Shown one piece after another: positions 24,890 to 32,861 of a stretch of DNA of 64,000 bases. The DNA is from Kribbella pratensis (GTDB lineage Bacteria > Actinomycetota > Actinomycetes > Propionibacteriales > Kribbellaceae): positions 496,001 to 560,000 of the forward strand of contig NZ_SODU01000002.1 of NCBI RefSeq assembly GCF_004366075.1, given 5' to 3'. The notes beneath the pieces are model-generated. The model worked only from the letters and a program-made list of their open reading frames with translations, ran no database searches and had not been told where the DNA came from. Position numbers and translations under genes: made by a program. Within the stretch, counting starts at the first letter, position 1. Each line of letters opens with the position of its first letter.

Positions 24890-25507
24890 TTACGCCCGCC
24901 CGTTCCCGGCGTCGACGGCGTCACCCGTGACAACTCGCCGACGATTCGTAGCCCGAGCTCGGGCGAGCATCAGCAGACTCGCGAGCACACCGGTTGCGCC
25001 GAGGGCGGTCAGGCGTACGTCGGCGTTCCGCAGGCCGAACACGAGCCAGCAGGACAGCTCGCCGAGGACCAATGCCCAGGTGCCCGCCGAGATCCCGGTC
25101 GAGTGCGCGGTCCGGTACGCCGTCCACAGCGAAGGCGTCACCTGGACGATCGAGGCTGCGGCGAGCAGGGTGCCCAGTCCGATGCGGCCGCCAACCATCG
25201 CGCCGACCACGAGCAGCGCCGCCCAGCCCGCGATCCACCCGACGGCGCGTGCGTTCAGCGCACCACGGCGTACCAGCATCACCGAGAGGGTGCCGGCGAG
25301 CGACGCCGCCGCGGTGGAGGGCAGGCTCGCGGTCCAGTAGCCCGAGGCCATGAAGTAGCCGAACCACGCCGCGTTGTTGATGCTCGTCAGCGTCGCCCAG
25401 GACCAGGAGACGCCGGCCGTGTCGCCGGTCCGGCGCAGCTTGAGGAGCTGCGGAAGGTACTGCGGGATGCCGAACGCGGCGGCGATGACGGGCAGGAGGT
25501 CGAGCAT
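24890..25507 (-). CDS. PQ-loop (SWEET-like) membrane transporter
   Basis: A 205-aa membrane protein with about seven predicted helices. The first half contains the PQ-loop GIPQYLPQLLKLRRTGDTAGVS and the second half a related VQVTPSLWTAYRTAHSTGIS followed by W..GE, so two triple-helix bundles appear fused, unlike the single-bundle SemiSWEETs. Such proteins carry sugars or amino acids. The divergent Lrp/AsnC regulator 72 nt away argues for an amino-acid-linked exporter or importer; this is inference. Confidence 0.82.
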   Translation of the reverse strand: MLDLLPVIAAAFGIPQYLPQLLKLRRTGDTAGVSWSWATLTSINNAAWFGYFMASGYWTASLPSTAAASLAGTLSVMLVRRGALNARAVGWIAGWAALLVVGAMVGGRIGLGTLLAAASIVQVTPSLWTAYRTAHSTGISAGTWALVLGELSCWLVFGLRNADVRLTALGATGVLASLLMLARARATNRRRVVTGDAVDAGNGRA

Positions 25508-25523
25508 GGCGCAAGATTACTGC

Positions 25524-25542
25524 CGAATCATCGACAGATTCG
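25524..25542. promoter_or_regulatory. Dyad in the Lrp / PQ-loop intergenic region
   Basis: CGAATC-N7-GATTCG, a perfect 6-bp inverted repeat, lies in the 72-nt gap between the divergent transporter and Lrp genes. It is a candidate Lrp-family operator; no promoter hexamers are clear. Confidence 0.45.
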
Positions 25543-25579
25543 TGCGAATTCATGCCAGTCAACGGCTCTGAGGAATAAG

Positions 25580-26035
25580 ATGTTTGCCGTGGATGCCATT
25601 GATCGCAATATCCTTGCCGTGCTCCAGGAAGACGGCCGGCTGACCGTCACCGAACTTGCGCAGCGGGTCGGGTTGAGTGCCGCGCCGTGTCATCGGCGGT
25701 TGCGGGAGCTCGAGCGGGCCGGGGTGATCCGCGGATACCGCGCGGTCGTCGACGGAGCGGCCGTCGGGCACGGGTTCGAGGTGCTGCTGGCGGTGACGAT
25801 GGACCGGGAGGAATCGGTCGCCGGGTTCGAGGCCGGGCTGGCCGAGATTGCCGAGGTGGTGCAGGCCGAGCGGCTGTTCGGGGAGCCGGACTACTTCGTC
25901 AGGGTCGTGACCGCGGACATCGCCGCGTTCCAGAAACTGCGCGACGAGCGGCTGGCGCGACTGCCGGGGGTGCAGCGGCTGACGTCCACCATCGTGATGA
26001 AGAAGGTCGTGGACAACCGGCCGCTGCCGACGTGA
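25580..26035 (+). CDS. Lrp/AsnC family transcriptional regulator
   Basis: A 151-aa regulator. Helix-turn-helix at residues about 5-50 (DAIDRNILAVLQEDGRLTVT, AQRVGLSAAPCHRRLREL), then the ligand-binding RAM domain (about 65-145: VLLAVTMDREE, FGEPDYFVRVV, STIVMKKVV). It would bind an amino acid and act as dimers of dimers. Good RBS (GAGGAATAAG) fixes the ATG. Divergence from a PQ-loop transporter follows the usual arrangement of an Lrp-type regulator controlling its neighbour. Confidence 0.95.
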   Translation: MFAVDAIDRNILAVLQEDGRLTVTELAQRVGLSAAPCHRRLRELERAGVIRGYRAVVDGAAVGHGFEVLLAVTMDREESVAGFEAGLAEIAEVVQAERLFGEPDYFVRVVTADIAAFQKLRDERLARLPGVQRLTSTIVMKKVVDNRPLPT

Positions 26036-26039
26036 ACGG

Positions 26040-26178
26040 TGTGGAAACTCGTCGGCTCAAACCTGAGTTATCCACAGATTTGAGCCAGTTTTGACCACAT
26101 TCAGTGGAGAACCATCACTGAACCTGGGGATAACTCCAACGAATCGGTGTGCACAACTGGGGATACCGGTGTGGATAA
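26040..26178. other. DnaA-box cluster
   Basis: Two perfect DnaA boxes, TTATCCACA at 26068-26076 (plus) and TGTGGATAA at 26170-26178 (its complement), bracket near-matches: TGTGGAAAC (26040-26048), TTGACCACA (26091-26099), TGGGGATAA (26125-26133) and TGTGCACAA (26148-26156). A 7-bp perfect dyad TTCAGTG-N9-CACTGAA (26100-26122) lies in the middle. The stretch is noticeably more AT-rich than its surroundings and holds no gene. DnaA binding is inferred from sequence; dnaA, dnaN and gyrB are not in the window. Confidence 0.75.
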
Positions 26179-26221
26179 CTCCGGCACTCCACCTCATGTG
26201 ACGCACAGGTGGGTGGCCTGG

Positions 26222-26482
26222 TCAGACCCACTGGGTGGAGACGACGAAGCCGACCGCGATCAGGCCCATGCCGATCAGCAGGTTCCAGTTGTTGAGGTCC
26301 TTCATCACCGGGATGTCCTGGCCGGCCACGTAGAAGACGACCAGCCAGGCGAGTCCGAGCAGCCAGCACGCCAGCATCAGCGGCGCGACCCACACGCGAC
26401 TGGTGGTACGCGGCTTCTTCGGGGTCTTCTCGGCCTTGACCTTCTCGGTCTTCTTCTTGGGGCGACTGCTCGACTCGGGCAC
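26222..26482 (-). CDS. crgA: Cell division protein CrgA
   Basis: An 86-aa membrane protein. The first 28 residues are Lys-rich and cytoplasmic (PKKKTEKVKAEKTPKKPRTT), followed by two transmembrane helices (about 30-52 and 64-84) joined by the conserved loop IPVMKDLNNWN. CrgA interacts with the divisome (FtsZ, FtsI, CwsA in mycobacteria) and inhibits early FtsZ ring formation in Streptomyces. Start is GTG with AAGGAG 8 nt upstream. Placement next to the DUF881 gene, trpG and pknB is the standard actinobacterial order. Confidence 0.96.
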   Translation of the reverse strand: MPESSSRPKKKTEKVKAEKTPKKPRTTSRVWVAPLMLACWLLGLAWLVVFYVAGQDIPVMKDLNNWNLLIGMGLIAVGFVVSTQWV

Positions 26483-26584
26483 GACTGAACTCCTTGTAAG
26501 GACGGACGCATAAGCTGACCGCGAGGACCTGGTAGGGGTCCGGTCCGGGTTAGCGTAGTGCAGAGAGCAATATGGAGATCACGG

Positions 26585-27355
26585 GTGCGTAGGTTGAGGC
26601 GGATTTCGCTGTGGCGTGCGGTCGCGCCGCTGGCGCTGCTGTGCGCCGGTCTGCTGTTCGCGACCAGCGCGACCAACGCCCGGGGCACCGACCTCCGGCC
26701 CAGCCGTAACACTACGCTCGCGGGCCTCGTGGAGGAACAGAGCCGGCGCAGCGCCAGCCTGGTCCGGCAGCACGCGGCCCTGACCCAGGACATCGAGAAG
26801 CTCCAGGAGCAGCAGGGCTCGATCGACCCCGCGCTGGCCAAGCAGCTCAAGGACCTGTCCGACGCCGTCGGCACCACGCCGGTCACCGGGCCGGGGCTGA
26901 CCGTGACGCTCAAGGACGCGCCGTCCCAGGTCGTCAAGGACAACCCGGACGTCGACGCCGACTGGCTGGTGATCCACCAGCAGGACATCCAGGCGGTGGT
27001 GAACGCGCTCTGGGCCGGCGGCGCGGACGCGATCTCGATCCAGAACCACCGGGTCATCTCCACCACCGGGATCAAGTGCGTCGGCAACTCCGTCGTACTG
27101 CACGGCGTCCCGTACCTCCCGCCGTACAAGATCACCGCGATCGGGGACCGGCGGAAGTTGCAGAAGGCGCTCGACGACTCGCAGTACATCGAGAACCTGC
27201 AGGACTACGTCGTGAAGTTCCAGCTCGGGTACGACGTGAAGAACGAGTCGTCGATCTCGATGCCGGCGTACGAGGGCACCCTGGATCTGCAGAGCGCGAC
27301 GGTCCCCGGGTTCCCGCGGACTCCCTCGACAAGCCCGACCGCCAGCGGGCGATAA
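26585..27355 (+). CDS. DUF881 family membrane-anchored protein
   Basis: A 256-aa protein with one N-terminal membrane helix (about residues 10-32), then a coiled coil (LAGLVEEQSRRSASLVRQHA ... IEKLQEQQ) and the DUF881 domain (PGLTVTLKDAP, DWLVIHQQDIQAVVNALWAGG, ADAISIQNHRV, LHGVPYLPPYKITAIGD). DUF881 genes lie beside crgA or sepF/fts genes in actinobacteria and are thought to belong to the division or envelope machinery; the function is unproven. GTG at 26585 is selected for GGAG 7 nt upstream; an in-frame GTG at 26558 is possible. Confidence 0.9.
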   Translation: MRRLRRISLWRAVAPLALLCAGLLFATSATNARGTDLRPSRNTTLAGLVEEQSRRSASLVRQHAALTQDIEKLQEQQGSIDPALAKQLKDLSDAVGTTPVTGPGLTVTLKDAPSQVVKDNPDVDADWLVIHQQDIQAVVNALWAGGADAISIQNHRVISTTGIKCVGNSVVLHGVPYLPPYKITAIGDRRKLQKALDDSQYIENLQDYVVKFQLGYDVKNESSISMPAYEGTLDLQSATVPGFPRTPSTSPTASGR

Positions 27356-27363
27356 TGGACCGC

Positions 27364-27981
27364 ATGCCGCGGATCCTTGTCGTCGACAACTACGACTCCT
27401 TCGTCTACAACCTGGTGCAGTACCTGCAGCAACTGCAGGCCGACACCACCGTGCTGCGCAACGACGAGGTCACCCCTGAGCAGGCCGGTGAGTACGACGG
27501 CGTGCTGCTCTCCCCCGGTCCCGGTACGCCGGAAGAGGCCGGCGCCTGCGTCGACATCGTGAAGGAGAAGGGCCGCGAGGTCCCGATCTTCGGTGTGTGC
27601 CTCGGCCTGCAGGCGATCGGCGTCGCGTACGGCGGGGTCGTCGGCCGCGCGGACGAGTTGCTGCACGGCAAGACCAGCCAGGTGTTCCACGACGGCGCCG
27701 GCGTACTGTCCGGGCTCCCGTCGCCGTTCACCGCGACCCGGTACCACTCGCTGGCGATCGCGCAGGACAGCGTGCCGGACGAGCTGCAGGTGACCGCGCG
27801 GACCGAGGCCGGCGTGATCATGGCGGCCCGGCACCGTGACTTCGCGGTCGAGGGCGTGCAGTTCCACCCGGAGTCGGTGCTGACCGAGGGCGGCCACCGG
27901 ATGCTCGCCAACTGGCTCGAGATCTGCGGCGACCCGGACGCGGTCGCCCGCTCCGCCGGCCTGGCCCCGGTCGTCAGTTAG
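27364..27981 (+). CDS. trpG: Glutamine amidotransferase component of anthranilate/aminodeoxychorismate synthase
   Basis: A 205-aa class I glutamine amidotransferase, which hydrolyses glutamine and passes ammonia to a TrpE or PabB partner. Catalytic nucleophile C79 in GVCLGLQAIG, oxyanion motif LSPGPGTPEEAG, and the His/Glu of the triad in VEGVQFHPESVLTEGG. In the crgA-pknB region this gene is annotated trpG or pabA; the partner is not in this window, so folate versus tryptophan use is open. An ATG three codons upstream overlaps the DUF881 stop (TAATG), so coupling is possible. It is closed by a strong terminator. Confidence 0.93.
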   Translation: MPRILVVDNYDSFVYNLVQYLQQLQADTTVLRNDEVTPEQAGEYDGVLLSPGPGTPEEAGACVDIVKEKGREVPIFGVCLGLQAIGVAYGGVVGRADELLHGKTSQVFHDGAGVLSGLPSPFTATRYHSLAIAQDSVPDELQVTARTEAGVIMAARHRDFAVEGVQFHPESVLTEGGHRMLANWLEICGDPDAVARSAGLAPVVS

Positions 27982-27994
27982 TCCGTAGAACTGA

Positions 27995-28029
27995 AGAACC
28001 CCCGGAGCGCGACGCGCTCCGGGGGTTCT
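27995..28029. terminator. Bidirectional terminator between trpG and pknB
   Basis: A perfect 17-bp stem (AGAACCCCCGGAGCGCG and its complement around a single central base, so the loop is formed by opening the last pairs) lies between the convergent trpG and pknB stop codons and can serve both. Confidence 0.9.
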
Positions 28030-28035
28030 GTCGTC

Positions 28036-29886
28036 TCAGCCGCCAGGGATCGTGATGGCGGGGCTCGTCGGTGTCGACGGCGGTGGTGTCTCCGACTCGG
28101 TCGGAGTGCTCGGCGGTGGCGTCTCTTCCTGCAGTTTGTTCACCGTCAGCGTGATCAGCGTGCCCTTCGCCGCCTTGCTGCCGGCCTTCACGGACTGCTT
28201 GAGGACGGTCCCCTCTGCCTGGTTCTGGTCGTTGCCGAACGTCTGCCCGACCCGGAAGCCGGCCTGCTCCAGCGTCAGCTTCGCGTCGTCGAACGTCTGA
28301 GTGACCACATTCGGTACGTCGACGTCGGTCTTGCCGGTGGAGACGGTCAGCGTGAACTCCTGACCTGACGGATACTTCCCGGTCGGGTCCGGGCTGACCG
28401 CGAGCACGATGCCCTTCTTCTGGTCGCTGTCCTGCTCGATCGTCTTGTCCTTGACCTTGAAGTTCGCGGACGTGCCTTCGAGCGCCTTGCGGGCCGCGGA
28501 CTCCGACTTGCCGATCACATCCGGCACCGGGAACGCACTTCGCCCGGACGAGAACACCACGGTGACCGTCGAGCCCTGCTCGGCCTCGGTCCCCGCCGGC
28601 GGGGTCTGCCGGATCGCGGAGCCGCGACCGACCGTGTCGCTGGTTTCGGACGGTCCCTGCGCGAACTTCAGGCCCTTGTCGGCGAGCAACGCGGTCGCGT
28701 CGGCGACCGACTTGCCGCTGACGTCCGGCACGGCAACCTTCGCCACCGGGGTGGCAGTCGTCCCGCCGCCGCCGGCGTTGTTGTCCTTGTTCATGTTCGA
28801 GAACAGCGCGTACGCGCCGACCGCGACCGCGACGATCGCGAGGCCGAGCAGGAAGTAGGCCAGGCCGCGGTTGCGGCGGGACCGGGCGTCCTGCGCCTCG
28901 TCCAGGTCGTCGCCGCCGGGCGGGAGCAGGTCGTTCGCCGAGGTCTGCTGGTACTGCTGGGTCGCGGCCGCCGCCACCGCGGTCGGCGCCATCGACCGGG
29001 TCTCGGCGACTGCCGCCATCGGCGCGGTCACCTGCTGGCCGGCCAGCACCCGGTGGATGTCGGCGCGCATCTCGGACGCGCTCTGGTACCGCTCCTCGCG
29101 GCTCTTCGCCAGCGCCTTCAGGACGACCGCGTCGACCTCCGGCGGGATGTCCGGGTCGAACGAGGACGGCGGCAGCGGCTGTTCACGGACGTGCTGGTAG
29201 GCCACCGACACCGGCGACTCACCGACGAACGGCGGGCGGCCGGTGAGCAGTTCGTACAGCAGGCAGCCGGTCGAGTACAGGTCGGAGCGGGCGTCCACGG
29301 TCTCGCCGCGGGCCTGCTCCGGGGACAGGTACTGCGCGGTGCCGATCACGGCCGCGGTCTGGGTCATCGTGGAGGACGTGTCGGCGACCGCACGGGCGAT
29401 ACCGAAGTCCATCACCTTGACCTGGCCCTGCGGGGTCAGCATCACGTTCCCGGGCTTGATGTCGCGGTGCACGATGCCGGCCCGGTGGCTGTAGTCGAGC
29501 GCCTCGAGCACACCGGAGGTGATCTCCAGCGCCCGCTCCGGCATGATCTTGCGGCCCTCGCGGATCAGGTCCCGCAGCGTCTTGCCGGTCACCAGCTCCA
29601 TCACGATGTACGGAATGGTGACGCCGGAGCCGTTCGGGTCCGGCTCCTCGCCGGTGTCGTACACCGACACGATCGTCGGGTGGTTCAGTGACGCGGCCGA
29701 CTGGGCCTCGCGCCGGAACCGCGCCTGGAAGGTGGCGTCACTCGCGAGGTCGACGCGCAGCCGCTTGATCGCGACGCTCCGGCCGAGCCGGTTGTCGAGG
29801 CCCTTGCGGACCTCCGCCATGCCGCCGCGGCCGAGCGGTTCGCCTTCTTCGTACCGGCCGCCGACGAGACGTGCCTGCGATGTCAT
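28036..29886 (-). CDS. pknB: Serine/threonine protein kinase PknB with PASTA repeats
   Basis: Transmembrane Ser/Thr kinase of 616 aa that controls cell-wall synthesis and growth. Kinase domain residues about 12-275: glycine loop LGRGGMAEVRKG, ATP-lysine K41 (VAIKRL), catalytic HRDIKPGNVML (D142), DFGIARA (D160) and APE-equivalent SPEQARGE. One transmembrane helix near residue 345 (YFLLGLAIVAVAVGAYALF), then three PASTA domains (VPDVSGKSVADAT, VPDVIGKSESAARKAL, VPNVVTQTFDDAKLTL) that bind muropeptides or lipid II in the family, and a Pro/Thr/Ser tail. GGAAGG precedes the ATG. Last gene of the fhaA-to-pknB run; no PknA-type second kinase follows. Confidence 0.98.
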   Translation of the reverse strand: MTSQARLVGGRYEEGEPLGRGGMAEVRKGLDNRLGRSVAIKRLRVDLASDATFQARFRREAQSAASLNHPTIVSVYDTGEEPDPNGSGVTIPYIVMELVTGKTLRDLIREGRKIMPERALEITSGVLEALDYSHRAGIVHRDIKPGNVMLTPQGQVKVMDFGIARAVADTSSTMTQTAAVIGTAQYLSPEQARGETVDARSDLYSTGCLLYELLTGRPPFVGESPVSVAYQHVREQPLPPSSFDPDIPPEVDAVVLKALAKSREERYQSASEMRADIHRVLAGQQVTAPMAAVAETRSMAPTAVAAAATQQYQQTSANDLLPPGGDDLDEAQDARSRRNRGLAYFLLGLAIVAVAVGAYALFSNMNKDNNAGGGGTTATPVAKVAVPDVSGKSVADATALLADKGLKFAQGPSETSDTVGRGSAIRQTPPAGTEAEQGSTVTVVFSSGRSAFPVPDVIGKSESAARKALEGTSANFKVKDKTIEQDSDQKKGIVLAVSPDPTGKYPSGQEFTLTVSTGKTDVDVPNVVTQTFDDAKLTLEQAGFRVGQTFGNDQNQAEGTVLKQSVKAGSKAAKGTLITLTVNKLQEETPPPSTPTESETPPPSTPTSPAITIPGG

Positions 29887-30012
29887 GACTCAGCCTTCCA
29901 ACCTGTCTGCGGTAAATCAGTCAACTTGCCCACGGTAGCGGCCGCCACACGCGGATCCCCGTTGGAAAGACGCGCTGTCATCGCATCATTCCGTATGGTG
30001 CTCATCGGATGC

Positions 30013-31467
30013 TCATTGGCCCAGCACCGCCTCCATCACCTTCTTGGCGATCGGAGCCGCCAAGGTGCCGCCCGCGATGTCGTTGCGCGCGATGTTCGCG
30101 TCCTCGATCAAGACCGCCACGGCCACCTTCGGGTCGTTGGCCGGCGCGAACGCGGTGAACCACGCGAACGGCGGGCGGTCCTTCGAGGTCTGCGCCGTAC
30201 CTGTCTTGCCGGCCACCTGGACTCCGTCGATCCGTCCCGGCTTGCCGGTGCCGTTGTTGACGACGTCGACCATCATCGCGGTCAGCTGGGCCGCGACCTG
30301 CGGGGTGACCGCCTGGTGCAGCGACTCCGGCTTGGTCTCCGAGACCGTCTTCAGGTCCGGGGTCTTCACGTTCTGGACCAGGTACGGCTTCATCACCTCG
30401 CCCTTGTTCGCGATCCCGGCCGCCACCATCGCCATCTGCAGCGGGGTGGCGCGGACGTCGAACTGGCCGATCGCGGACTGCGCGGTCTGCGGTTCGTTCG
30501 GGTCGCCGGGGAACTGGCTGGTGGCCACGCTCGGCAGCTCGGTCAGCGGCCGGGCGCCGAAGCCGAACTTCGCGGCCTGCTCGTTGAGCGCGTCCGCGCC
30601 GAGGGCCATGCCGACGGTGCCGAACGCGGTGTTGCAGGAGTAGCGCAGCGCGATCGTCAGCGTCGCGCTGTTGCTGCCGCCGCAGTTCTTGCCGTCCTCG
30701 TTGACCAGCGGGACCGTGGTCTGCGGGAGCGGCAGCTCGGCCGGCGAGTTCACCTTGCTCTCCGGCGTGTACTTGCCGCTGGACAGCGCGGCCGCCGCGG
30801 TGACCAGCTTGAAGGTCGACCCGGGCGGGTACAGCTCCTGCACCGCGCGGTTCGACAGCGGCTTGTCCTTGTCGGCGTTCAGGTTCTTCCAGGCCGAGCC
30901 GACCTTCTCGGTGTCGTGCGAGGCGAGCAGGTTCGGGTCGTACGACGGCCGGCTGGCCATCGCCAGGATCCGCCCGGTCTTCGGCTCGATCGCGACCACC
31001 GCACCGGTCTTCCCGGCCAGGCCGTTGTACGCCGCCTGCTGGGCCGCGGCGTTCAGGGTCAGGGTCACGCTGCCGCCTTGCTGCGGGCGGTTGCTGATCA
31101 CGTCGATGATCCGGCGGAACGCCATCGAGGGGTCCGAGCCGTTCAGCTCGGCGTTCATCGTCAGCTCGATACCGCCGCGACCGAACAGGTACGAGTAGAA
31201 CCCGGTCACGGGCGCGTAGACCTGGCCTCCCGCGTACGTCCGCTGGTACTTGAACCGGTCTCCGGACGGCTTGCTCTGCGCGACCGGCGTACTGCCGATC
31301 AGGATCGGGCCGCGGTTGACCGAGAACTGCGAGTCGCGGACCCGGTTGTTGTCGTTACGGCCGTTGATCTCGTTCGCCCGGAAAGCCTGCAGGTACGTCG
31401 AGTTCGCCATCAGCGCGAGCATCAGGATGATCGCCGCCACGGCCAGTCGCCGGATCGCTGAGTTCAT
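30013..31467 (-). CDS. pbpA: Penicillin-binding protein PbpA (class B transpeptidase)
   Basis: Peptidoglycan DD-transpeptidase of 484 aa. N-terminal membrane anchor (about 8-22), non-catalytic dimer-like domain, then the transpeptidase domain with active-site S217-TFK220, SxN motif S277-C-N279 and K421-TGT. It cross-links new peptidoglycan together with the RodA polymerase encoded directly upstream; the ATG overlaps the rodA stop (ATGA), which favours a 1:1 ratio. In mycobacteria PbpA is a PknB substrate. The ORF that extends 160 residues further upstream runs antisense-like through rodA and is not real. Confidence 0.96.
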   Translation of the reverse strand: MNSAIRRLAVAAIILMLALMANSTYLQAFRANEINGRNDNNRVRDSQFSVNRGPILIGSTPVAQSKPSGDRFKYQRTYAGGQVYAPVTGFYSYLFGRGGIELTMNAELNGSDPSMAFRRIIDVISNRPQQGGSVTLTLNAAAQQAAYNGLAGKTGAVVAIEPKTGRILAMASRPSYDPNLLASHDTEKVGSAWKNLNADKDKPLSNRAVQELYPPGSTFKLVTAAAALSSGKYTPESKVNSPAELPLPQTTVPLVNEDGKNCGGSNSATLTIALRYSCNTAFGTVGMALGADALNEQAAKFGFGARPLTELPSVATSQFPGDPNEPQTAQSAIGQFDVRATPLQMAMVAAGIANKGEVMKPYLVQNVKTPDLKTVSETKPESLHQAVTPQVAAQLTAMMVDVVNNGTGKPGRIDGVQVAGKTGTAQTSKDRPPFAWFTAFAPANDPKVAVAVLIEDANIARNDIAGGTLAAPIAKKVMEAVLGQ

Positions 31468-32861
31468 GCCTTCTGCACCGCCATCGCGATCGTTTCGTCG
31501 GAAACCGGGGCGGCCGGGGTCTGCGGCCGTCGGGCCTGGTCGCTGATCCGCAGCAGCAGCGCGATGATTGCCCAGTTGGCGACCAGCGACGTACCGCCGA
31601 GCGCCATGAACGGGGTGGCCAGACCGGTCAGCGGGATCAGCCCGGTGACGCCGCCGACGATCACGAACACCTGCAGCGCGAACGACATCGCCAGACCGGT
31701 CGCGATCAGCTTGCCGAAGATGTCCCGGCAGCCGAGCGCGGTCCGCAGGCCGCGCTCGATGATGAGGGTGTAGACCAGCAGGATCGCGATCAGCCCGGTC
31801 AGCCCGAGCTCCTCGGCGAACGACGAGATGATCATGTCGCTGTTGGCGTACAGAGTGGCCTCCGGGTGGCCCTGGCCGAGACCGCGGCCGAGGATGCCGC
31901 CCCAGGCCTGACCCATCAGCCCGAGCTTCACCTGGCCGCCGTCGATCGCCCACGGGTTCAGCCAGTCGGTGACGCGGCGGTGCACGTGGCCGAACGTCAT
32001 GTACGCGAAGTACGCGCCGCCGACGAACAGCAGGCCGCCGATGATCAGCCAGCCGGCCCGCTCGGTCGACACGTACAGCAGGAACAGGAACAGGCCGAAG
32101 AACAGCAGCGACGAGCCGAGGTCGCTCTCGAACACCAGGACGCCGAGGCTGACCGCCCAGGCGATCCCGATCGGGCCGAGGTCGCGGGCCCGCGGCAGGT
32201 CGAGCCCGAGGAAGCGGTGCCCGGCCAGCGTCAGGACGTCGCGTTTCACCACCAGGTAGCCGGCGAAGAACACGACCAGACAGATCTTGGCGAACTCACC
32301 GGGCTGGAAGGACATGCCGGCGAGCCGGATCCAGATCCGGGCGCCGTTGAGGTTCACGCCGAGGCCGGGGATCAGCGGCAGCACGAGCAGCAGCAGACCG
32401 ACCAGGCCGGCGGTGTAGGTGAGCGCCTGCAACCGACGGTGATCTCTGATCACGAGGATGACGACCAGGAACAACACGATGCCGACCGCGGTCCAGGTGA
32501 TCTGCTGCGGCGCAGCGGGCGCCTTCGGGACCTTTCCCTTCGCCTCGGCGACGATGGCCAGGCCGAGGTCGATCCGGTGGATCATCGCGACGCCGAGGCC
32601 GTTCAGCAGCACGGCGCAGGGCAGTAGCACCGGGTCGGCGTACGGCGCCCGGTAGCGGAGCGCGAGGTGGGCGATCAGGGCGAGCAGCCCGATCCCGGCC
32701 GCGTAGTACCCGGTGCTGGCCGGTACGGCGTTCTGCACGGTGATGCCGATGTTCACGTAGGCGCCGACCGAGACCGCGATCGCGATCACGAGCAGCAGCA
32801 ACTCCACCCCACGCCGGGTCCGCGGGATGATCTGGATGACCGAAGTTGATGCGATGCTCAT
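31464..32861 (-). CDS. rodA: RodA/FtsW family peptidoglycan glycosyltransferase
   Basis: A 465-aa SEDS polymerase with about 10-12 transmembrane helices, which polymerises lipid II into glycan strands. Family landmarks: FQPGEFAKICLVVFFAGYLV, VFESDLGSSLLFFGLFLFLL (conserved catalytic Asp region), QAWGGILGRGLGQGHPE and SSFAEELGLTGLIAILL, ending FMALGGTSLVANW. The start is ATG reading MSIASTSVIQ; its first bases overlap the pstP stop (ATGA) and it overlaps pbpA at the 3' end, so pstP, rodA and pbpA are translated as a coupled set. Confidence 0.97.
   Translation of the reverse strand: MSIASTSVIQIIPRTRRGVELLLLVIAIAVSVGAYVNIGITVQNAVPASTGYYAAGIGLLALIAHLALRYRAPYADPVLLPCAVLLNGLGVAMIHRIDLGLAIVAEAKGKVPKAPAAPQQITWTAVGIVLFLVVILVIRDHRRLQALTYTAGLVGLLLLVLPLIPGLGVNLNGARIWIRLAGMSFQPGEFAKICLVVFFAGYLVVKRDVLTLAGHRFLGLDLPRARDLGPIGIAWAVSLGVLVFESDLGSSLLFFGLFLFLLYVSTERAGWLIIGGLLFVGGAYFAYMTFGHVHRRVTDWLNPWAIDGGQVKLGLMGQAWGGILGRGLGQGHPEATLYANSDMIISSFAEELGLTGLIAILLVYTLIIERGLRTALGCRDIFGKLIATGLAMSFALQVFVIVGGVTGLIPLTGLATPFMALGGTSLVANWAIIALLLRISDQARRPQTPAAPVSDETIAMAVQKA

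Noticed and set aside
26040-26178. Calling the DnaA-box cluster the chromosomal origin oriC.
   Set aside because: dnaA, dnaN, gyrB and a clear unwinding element are absent here, so only a DnaA-box cluster can be claimed.
29887-30012. Searched for a second kinase gene (pknA) between pknB and pbpA.
   Set aside because: The 126-nt gap has no ORF; the run goes directly from pbpA to pknB.
30013-31953. The 646-codon reading for the PbpA gene.
   Set aside because: The extra N-terminal region lies out of frame over rodA and is Arg/Asp-rich shadow sequence; the ATG at 31467 with the ATGA overlap is the natural start.
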